Made by a program: the position numbers and the translations under genes. From Candidatus Dormiibacterota bacterium (lineage in GTDB: Bacteria; Chloroflexota; Dormibacteria; Aeolococcales; Aeolococcaceae), in the NCBI GenBank assembly GCA_019245575.1, contig JAFARE010000017.1:1-35813 (forward strand): a stretch of 35,813 bases of DNA, written 5' to 3'. This document shows, piece after piece, positions 31,774 through 35,813 of this stretch. The notes beneath the pieces were generated by a model. That model saw nothing but the letters and a program-made list of their open reading frames with translations, was not told the origin of the DNA and made no database searches. Numbering within the stretch: the first letter of the stretch is position 1; each line of letters starts with the position of its first letter.

Positions 31774-31805
31774 AGGCGGGCGGCCGCGCATGCGGCCGTC
31801 CGCTT
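31774..31805 (+). terminator. Stem-loop terminator after the DUF6458-like gene
   Basis: GCGGGCGGCCGC (31776-31787) pairs with GCGGCCGTCCGC (31792-31803) through 12 pairs, one of them G-T, around the 4-base loop GCAT; two outer pairs extend it to 31774-31805. It lies 20 bases after the stop codon and is followed by TCGCC rather than a U-run. Confidence 0.7.
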
Positions 31806-31849
31806 CGCCATGTCTGGTTCACGGCGTGGCTTGCGCGAACTGCTTCTGC

Positions 31850-31855
31850 TAAGGT
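31850..31855 (+). promoter_or_regulatory. -10 element of the aromatic amino acid operon (leaderless leader peptide)
   Basis: TAAGGT matches the actinobacterial -10 type and ends eight bases before the leader-peptide ATG (31864), so transcription would begin at or next to the ATG. No good -35 exists at 17 bases (TGGCTT). Confidence 0.5.
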
Positions 31856-31863
31856 TCGCCGCA

Positions 31864-31944
31864 ATGCAGCGCACTGCTCGTCACTTCTACTTCTACTTCT
31901 ACGCGGGGCCGGCCTTTGGGCTGCCCGCGCGGGTGACGACCTAG
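31864..31944 (+). CDS. Phe/Tyr-rich leader peptide of the DAHP synthase operon
   Basis: A 26-residue frame, ATG to TAG, with seven consecutive codons reading H-F-Y-F-Y-F-Y (CAC TTC TAC TTC TAC TTC TAC at 31882-31902). Such a run of Phe and Tyr codons just before a DAHP synthase gene is what a ribosome-mediated attenuator sensing aminoacyl-tRNA-Phe and -Tyr would need. It starts eight bases after a -10 hexamer with no ribosome site, so it is probably leaderless. The TAG is 15 bases before the first pairing segment of the downstream RNA structure. Actinobacterial leader peptides are well known for trp and ilv/leu; I do not recall this Phe/Tyr type being described. The product itself probably has no function. 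Confidence 0.8.
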   Translation: MQRTARHFYFYFYAGPAFGLPARVTT

Positions 31945-32034
31945 CGCGCAGTCCACACAGGGCCGGCCACATCATCTGATGGCCCGGCCCGGTGCCCTGC
32001 GGGACGGCCCATCACCCGCAGGAGGTCACCAGTC
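31945..32034 (+). promoter_or_regulatory. Candidate translational attenuator upstream of DAHP synthase
   Basis: Segments that can pair in mutually exclusive ways, worked out by hand: A (31907-31916, inside the leader frame) with B (31959-31968), 10 pairs; B with C (31960-31973 with 31978-31990), a 7-pair outer stem plus 5 inner pairs; C with D (31977-31990 with 32001-32014), 6+3+3 pairs with two mismatches; and D with E (31996-32003 with 32015-32022), 8 perfect pairs with GGTG/CACC flanks. D:E covers AGG of the Shine-Dalgarno AGGAGG (32020-32025). A:B would allow C:D, which uses 32001-32003 and so frees the ribosome site. No U-run follows the B:C hairpin, which argues for translational rather than transcriptional control. 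Confidence 0.6.
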
Positions 32035-33147
32035 GTGGTCATCGAGTCGCTCGTCCCGAGCGCCCCTGCCCGGCCGGGTGCGCGCGCCGTCCGCATCGGC
32101 GACGCCGTCTTCGGAACGGACCGTGTCCCGGTCATCGCCGGTCCGTGCGCCGTCGAGCCGGGATATGTCGACCACGCGATGGTCACGGCCGAGGCCGGGG
32201 CGGCGGTGCTGCGCGGCTGCGTCTTCAAGCCGCGCACCAGCCCGCACACGTTCCAGGGCCTGGGCGAGAACGGGCTGATGCTGCTCGACGAGGCTCGCGG
32301 GCGGACCGGCGCGCCGGTGATCGCCGAGCCGCTCGAACCGTCGCACGTGGCAGCGCTGGCGGGCCACGCCGACGCGTTGCTGATCGGCGCGCGCTCGATG
32401 CACAACACCCCACTGCTGCGTGCCGCGGGACGCTCCGGCCTCCCGGTGGTGGTTAAGCGCGGGATGTCGGCGACGTACGACGAGTGGGTCGCCGCCGCCG
32501 ACTACGTGCTCGCCGAGGGCAATGAGGCGGTGATGCTGTGCGAGCGCGGCATCCGGACCTTCGAGACGGCGACGCGCAACACGCTCGACCTCTCCGCGAT
32601 CGTCGTGCTGCGTGAGCGAACCGGTCTACCCGTGATCGTCGACCCGAGCCACGCAGCGGGACGGGCCGCATGGGTGCCGGCGCTCGCAATCGCGGCCGTC
32701 GCCGCGGGCGCGGACGGCTTGTTGATCGAGTCGCATCCGCATCCCGAGCGCTCGATGTGCGACGCCGCTCAAGCGGTGACGCCGCTGCAGCTGCGCGAGA
32801 TCGTTCGCGCCGTGGCGCGCCTCGGAGCGCTGGTCCGGCCTACGGATCCCGCCGACCTCGAGGATGCGCGGAACCAGCTCGACGCGGTGGACTCTGCGCT
32901 CGCCTGTCTGCTCGACCGCCGCGCACGACTCGTCGCGGCGGCAGCCCGTGTGAAGCAGCGCGACGGGCTCCCCGAGCGGGATCGCCGTCGCGAGCACGAG
33001 GTGGTCGCACGCGTGCAGCGCGAGGCTCCGGCCCTGGGCGATCCCGGCGCCGCGCGCGTGATGCGCACGGTGATCGACGCCTGCCTCGCGGCGCTCGACG
33101 GCGCTGGGGACACCGAAGGCACCCTGGCAGCGGCGAGCGCCACATGA
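32035..33147 (+). CDS. 3-deoxy-7-phosphoheptulonate synthase with C-terminal chorismate mutase
   Basis: A bifunctional 370-residue enzyme for the first step of the shikimate pathway (phosphoenolpyruvate + erythrose 4-phosphate) and the chorismate-to-prephenate branch. Residues about 20-260 are a type I-beta DAHP synthase: the metal ligands are Cys38 in AGPCAVE, His206 in [10 protein letters not shown], Glu232 in [10 protein letters not shown] and Asp243 in [10 protein letters not shown], with [13 protein letters not shown] as the substrate loop. Residues about 275-355 are an AroQ chorismate mutase ([32 protein letters not shown]). The N-terminal ferredoxin-like regulatory domain of some I-beta enzymes is absent. 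The GTG start has AGGAGG nine bases upstream, inside the candidate attenuator. The stop overlaps the ACT gene as ATGA. Confidence 0.92.
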   Translation: MVIESLVPSAPARPGARAVRIGDAVFGTDRVPVIAGPCAVEPGYVDHAMVTAEAGAAVLRGCVFKPRTSPHTFQGLGENGLMLLDEARGRTGAPVIAEPLEPSHVAALAGHADALLIGARSMHNTPLLRAAGRSGLPVVVKRGMSATYDEWVAAADYVLAEGNEAVMLCERGIRTFETATRNTLDLSAIVVLRERTGLPVIVDPSHAAGRAAWVPALAIAAVAAGADGLLIESHPHPERSMCDAAQAVTPLQLREIVRAVARLGALVRPTDPADLEDARNQLDAVDSALACLLDRRARLVAAAARVKQRDGLPERDRRREHEVVARVQREAPALGDPGAARVMRTVIDACLAALDGAGDTEGTLAAASAT

Positions 33148-33551
33148 GCGAAGTGCGGGAGCAGCACGACCTCTCGATTCCGCTGGTGAGCGGGTACGCC
33201 ACGCTGCGACGTGCGGCCGGGATCCTGGCGGCGTACGGCGTCAACCTGGACGCCGTCTGTGTGGCGGGCGGTTCCGCCGATTGCCACTTGCTGGTGCGTG
33301 ACGGTGACCAGGCTCGCGCGTTGCTCGAGCGGCACGGCATCACGGTGGCTGCGGTGCGCCGCGTTCACGCGCTGCGCGTCCCCAACCGGCCCGGCACGCT
33401 CGCGCGCGTCCTCGAGCTCCTCGTACCGGTGGAGGACTCGCTCGCGTTCATTTACCAGGCCACCGACCGGGGGCTCGTGCTCGGCGCCAATGATCCCGAG
33501 GCGCTCCTGCACGCCCTCGCGCCGATGCTGCGTGAGAGCGACGCCGCCTGA
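33144..33551 (+). CDS. Tandem ACT-domain protein, candidate feedback subunit
   Basis: A 135-residue protein made of two ACT-like repeats: about 9-65 (LSIPLVSGYATLRRAAGILA, then VNLDAVCVAGGSADCHLLVR) and about 70-130 (RRVHALRVPNRPGTLARVLE, then EDSLAFIYQA). The second carries the ACT ligand-loop pattern RVPNRPGTL. Tandem ACT proteins of this size (COG4747 type) bind amino acids and elsewhere lie beside phenylacetate-CoA ligase. Here the ATG overlaps the stop of the DAHP synthase-chorismate mutase gene. As that enzyme lacks its own regulatory domain, this protein may confer Phe or Tyr feedback in trans; this is inference. Confidence 0.82.
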   Translation: MSEVREQHDLSIPLVSGYATLRRAAGILAAYGVNLDAVCVAGGSADCHLLVRDGDQARALLERHGITVAAVRRVHALRVPNRPGTLARVLELLVPVEDSLAFIYQATDRGLVLGANDPEALLHALAPMLRESDAA

Positions 33552-33552
33552 C

Positions 33553-35241
33553 TCAGCTGACCGGCGGGCGCGTGATCGCGCCGAGGCTCGCTGGCGCGAC
33601 TGAGGCGGCGTACTTGGCGAACACACCCGTGCGATAGCGGGGTCGCGGAGGCGCCCAGGCACGCAGGCGCGCGGCCATCTCAGCCTCTGTCAGCTCCACG
33701 TCGACGCGCCGGGCATTCACGTCGAGGTGCACGACGTCTCCGTCGCGCAGCGCTGCGAGCGGTCCGCCCAATGCCGCCTCCGGGCACACGTGCGCGCACA
33801 TGAACCCGTGCGTGGCGCCGGAGAAGCGCCCGTCGGTGATCAGCGCAACCGTGTCGCCCAGGCCGGCGCCGACGAGCGCTCCTGTGACCGACAGCATCTC
33901 GCGCATGCCAGGACCGCCAACGGGCCCCTCGTAGCGGATGACGACGACGTCTTCGTCGCGGATGGCCCCCGCGCGCACCGCGGCAAATGCCGCCTCCTCA
34001 CCGTCGAACACGCGCGCCGGGCCACGGTGCTCGCTGCGGTCGTTGCCCGCGAGCTTGACCACGCAACCGTCAGGCGCGAGGTTGCCGCGCAGCACCGCCA
34101 CACCGCCATGAGCGCGCAGCGGCTCGCGGGTGGGCCGGATCACACGCTGACCGTCGCGCTCGTGCGCTGCCGCGGCGATGTCGGCGATGGTGCGGCCGTC
34201 GACGGTGCGCGCCTCGCCGTGGAGCAGCCCGAGCTCGAGGAGCCGCTGCATGAGCAGTGCATTGCCGCCGGCCACGAACATGTCGCTGGCCACGTGGCGT
34301 CCACCGGGGCGCAGGTCGGCGAGGATCGGCGTGCGCGCGCAGATGACGTCGAAGTCGTCGATGCCCAGGGGCTGCTCCGCCTCCGCTGCGATGGCGGGCA
34401 GATGCAGCACGGCGTTGGTGGACCCCCCGGTGGCGGCAAAGGATGTGACGGCGTTCTCCAGCGCCTGCCGCGTCACGATGCTTCGCGGCGTGATGCCCTC
34501 GCGCAGCAGCGCCACGGCGCGCGCTCCGGCTGCGCGCGCCGCCGCGTCCTTGGTTTCATGGAGGGCTGGGATCTCGTTCGCCCCGGCGGGGCTCAGCCCC
34601 AGGAACTCCAGCGCGCAGCTCATGGTGTTGGCCGTGAACTGGCCGCCGCACGCCCCGGCGCCGGGGCACGCGGCCGCCTCCACCGCCTGCAGCTCCGCTG
34701 CATCGATGCGGCCGGCGTTGTAAGCGCCCACCGCCTCGAAGACGTCCTGCACCGTGAGATCGCGTCCGTGCAGGTGGCCGGGCGCGATCGTGCCGCTGTA
34801 CAGCACCAGACCGGGAATGTCGAGGCGGCACAGCGCCATTGCCGCTGCTGGAATGGTCTTGTCACAGCCCACGATCAGCACGAGGCCGTCGAAGCTGTGC
34901 CCACGTGCCACAAGTTCGATGGAGTCGGCGATGACCTCACGCGAGACCAAGGACGCCTTCATGCCCTCGGTCCCCATCGTCACGCCGTCGCTGATGGCGA
35001 TGGTGTTGAACTCCATCGGCGTTCCACCGGCGTCGCGCACCCCCTGCTTCGCCTGTTCGGCGAGACGGCGGTGATTCCAGTTGCACGGCATGGTCTCGAT
35101 CCAGCAGTGGCCCACGCCGATGAGCGGACGCGACAGGTCGTCCGTGCTGAATCCGATTGCGCGCAGCATCGCGCGCGCGGGCGCACGAGACGGGCCGGCG
35201 AGCATCTCGTCGCTGCGTCGCGCCGGCCGAGGCGAGCTCAT
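33553..35241 (-). CDS. ilvD: Dihydroxy-acid dehydratase
   Basis: A 562-residue iron-sulfur dehydratase that makes 2-keto acids in valine, isoleucine and leucine synthesis. The three cluster cysteines are Cys53 (ETMPCNWNH), Cys126 (VGCDKTIPA) and Cys198 (CPGAGACGGQFTANTM), and the late signature is ITDGRFSGATHGFMCAHVCPEA. The length and the order of motifs fit IlvD rather than the phosphogluconate dehydratase or sugar-acid relatives. The ATG at 35241 was chosen; the long upstream extension of the frame crosses a promoter and a divergent gene. A TATGCT -10-like hexamer eight bases before the ATG suggests a leaderless message. It ends one base after the stop of the ACT gene, tail to tail. Confidence 0.93.
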   Translation of the reverse strand: MSSPRPARRSDEMLAGPSRAPARAMLRAIGFSTDDLSRPLIGVGHCWIETMPCNWNHRRLAEQAKQGVRDAGGTPMEFNTIAISDGVTMGTEGMKASLVSREVIADSIELVARGHSFDGLVLIVGCDKTIPAAAMALCRLDIPGLVLYSGTIAPGHLHGRDLTVQDVFEAVGAYNAGRIDAAELQAVEAAACPGAGACGGQFTANTMSCALEFLGLSPAGANEIPALHETKDAAARAAGARAVALLREGITPRSIVTRQALENAVTSFAATGGSTNAVLHLPAIAAEAEQPLGIDDFDVICARTPILADLRPGGRHVASDMFVAGGNALLMQRLLELGLLHGEARTVDGRTIADIAAAAHERDGQRVIRPTREPLRAHGGVAVLRGNLAPDGCVVKLAGNDRSEHRGPARVFDGEEAAFAAVRAGAIRDEDVVVIRYEGPVGGPGMREMLSVTGALVGAGLGDTVALITDGRFSGATHGFMCAHVCPEAALGGPLAALRDGDVVHLDVNARRVDVELTEAEMAARLRAWAPPRPRYRTGVFAKYAASVAPASLGAITRPPVS

Positions 35242-35242
35242 G

Positions 35243-35262
35243 GCGCGCAAGCATATGCGCGC
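35243..35262. promoter_or_regulatory. Inverted repeat over the ilvD start region
   Basis: GCGCGCA (35243-35249) and TGCGCGC (35256-35262) are perfect 7-bp complements around AGCATA, which on the minus strand reads TATGCT, a good -10 hexamer. The repeat ends one base before the ATG, so a protein bound here would cover the -10 and the start of a leaderless message. It may also be a chance of local GC-rich sequence. Confidence 0.4.
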
Positions 35263-35385
35263 TGCGCCGCCGGGCCGCTGGTCGCCACTTGACGGCGGAG
35301 CGCGGCTCTGGGCGAGTACGATGCCGCGATTCGCGCCGAACCAGGGGTATTGGGCCGAGGTATGGCCCGTGAGGAGGATGCGGTG

Positions 35386-35813
35386 ATGAGAAGACGGAAG
35401 CTCGTACTGGCAGCGGTCGGCGGCGTCGTCGTCGCGTTGGGCGCCGGGGTCCGGACGGCGCTGGCCGACGCGGGGCCAAACCCAAATCCAGGCTACGAGA
35501 TCGAGGCGAAGCTCAACTACTGCGCGGACCGGGACGATCCCTGCACCACGCCGACCAGCCTTTCGAACCTGCGCTACGCCGAGGCGGACGTGTACAGCTT
35601 CAAGGCCAACGACGGCGACGCTCATCCGCAGGCGGTTGCCATCACGTGCACCGGCCCACACCACTTCGACACCACGGACGGCACGGTGCACGCGCTGGTG
35701 ATGCACGTCTTCGCCGGCCCGACGATGTTCGGCTTCGACGGCGGCTGGATCAAGGGCCACGCTTCTGTGAGCGACGCAGCCGAGTCGAGCCATGACGCGG
35801 TGGGACGCGTCGA
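35386..35813 (+). CDS. Secreted protein with signal peptide, function unknown (partial, runs off the right edge)
   Basis: GAGGAGG (35371-35377) lies eight bases before an ATG (an in-frame GTG sits just before it), and the frame stays open to the window end, 142 residues. Residues 1-28 are a signal peptide: MRRRKL, the hydrophobic stretch VLAAVGGVVVALGAGV, and a probable cleavage after TALA. The mature part begins DAGPNPNPGYEIEAKLNY and has several cysteines (NYCADRDDPC, ITCTGPHHF) that may form disulfides. Aromatic- and Gly-rich segments follow (MFGFDGGWIKGH). I do not recognise a family. The gene faces away from ilvD and shares the 35242-35385 region with it. Confidence 0.75.
   Translation, partial: MRRRKLVLAAVGGVVVALGAGVRTALADAGPNPNPGYEIEAKLNYCADRDDPCTTPTSLSNLRYAEADVYSFKANDGDAHPQAVAITCTGPHHFDTTDGTVHALVMHVFAGPTMFGFDGGWIKGHASVSDAAESSHDAVGRV

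Noticed and set aside
31960-31990. The B:C hairpin read as an ordinary intrinsic terminator
   Set aside because: It has no U-run and lies next to a hairpin that includes the ribosome site, so translational control fits better. A terminator is still possible in high-GC bacteria.
35289-35322. TTGACG and TACGAT as a promoter for the secreted protein gene
   Set aside because: The spacing is 22 bases, too long for a standard promoter; TACGAT alone may still be a -10.
33553-35793. A 746-residue form of dihydroxy-acid dehydratase
   Set aside because: The added N-terminus crosses the divergent promoter and the secreted protein gene, and IlvD proteins begin near the ATG at 35241.
1-35813. Mobile elements, CRISPR arrays, phage or rRNA genes
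   Set aside because: No transposase, integrase, regular repeat-spacer array or rRNA sequence was recognised, and neither tRNA gene shows a duplicated end suggestive of an attachment site.

Overview
The window is about 35.8 kb of very GC-rich bacterial DNA carrying roughly 33 protein genes, two serine tRNAs and no mobile element, CRISPR array or rRNA. Several traits point to an actinobacterial-type lineage: YrbE/MCE transporter genes, a CGAAC-N4-GTTCG SOS box, many leaderless-looking starts and GTGA/ATGA stop-start overlaps, a DUF6458-like protein, and an ImuA/ImuB/DnaE2 mutasome. An uncultured soil group (deep Actinomycetota or Candidatus Dormibacterota) would fit, but the sequence alone does not settle this. 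No stretch longer than about 225 bases lacks a gene.

Layout. 1-1700 (minus): start of an MCE-type lipid importer, with two YrbE/MlaE permeases and the first codons of the next gene. 1925-4775 (plus): a GT2-GtrA-GAF fusion glycosyltransferase, a CPBP membrane protease and a membrane-anchored protein. 4794-11663 (minus): an S49 peptidase and the SOS mutagenesis set dnaE2, a small gene, imuB and imuA. The imuA promoter has an SOS box exactly filling its 17-nt spacer. dnaE2 is separated by a terminator hairpin and has its own 18-bp palindrome. 11835-14183 (plus): YggT-like, SDR, DUF4234 and RidA proteins. 14259-17715 (plus): a tyrosine/homogentisate degradation operon (HPPD, homogentisate dioxygenase, aminotransferase). 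17803-22689: a secreted penicillin-acylase-type hydrolase, a double VOC protein, tRNA-Ser(GCT) and a fumarylacetoacetase-family protein that may serve the tyrosine pathway. 22693-27712: a sugar ABC importer, with the binding lipoprotein divergent from two permeases and an ATPase. 27808-31755: tRNA-Ser(TGA), a RibD-C reductase, a PIN/RHH toxin-antitoxin pair, an AlkZ-like DNA glycosylase, a VOC protein and two small membrane proteins on overlapping divergent promoters. 31850-33551 (plus): an aromatic amino acid operon. 33553-35241 (minus): ilvD. 35386-end: start of a secreted protein.

The most striking element lies at 31850-32037. A 26-codon, apparently leaderless leader peptide containing HFYFYFY precedes a DAHP synthase-chorismate mutase fusion. 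It is followed by segments that can pair in mutually exclusive ways (A:B, B:C, C:D, D:E), one of which buries part of the DAHP synthase Shine-Dalgarno sequence. This reads as a Phe/Tyr-sensing translational attenuator. The next gene, overlapping by ATGA, encodes a tandem ACT protein that may act as a separate feedback subunit.
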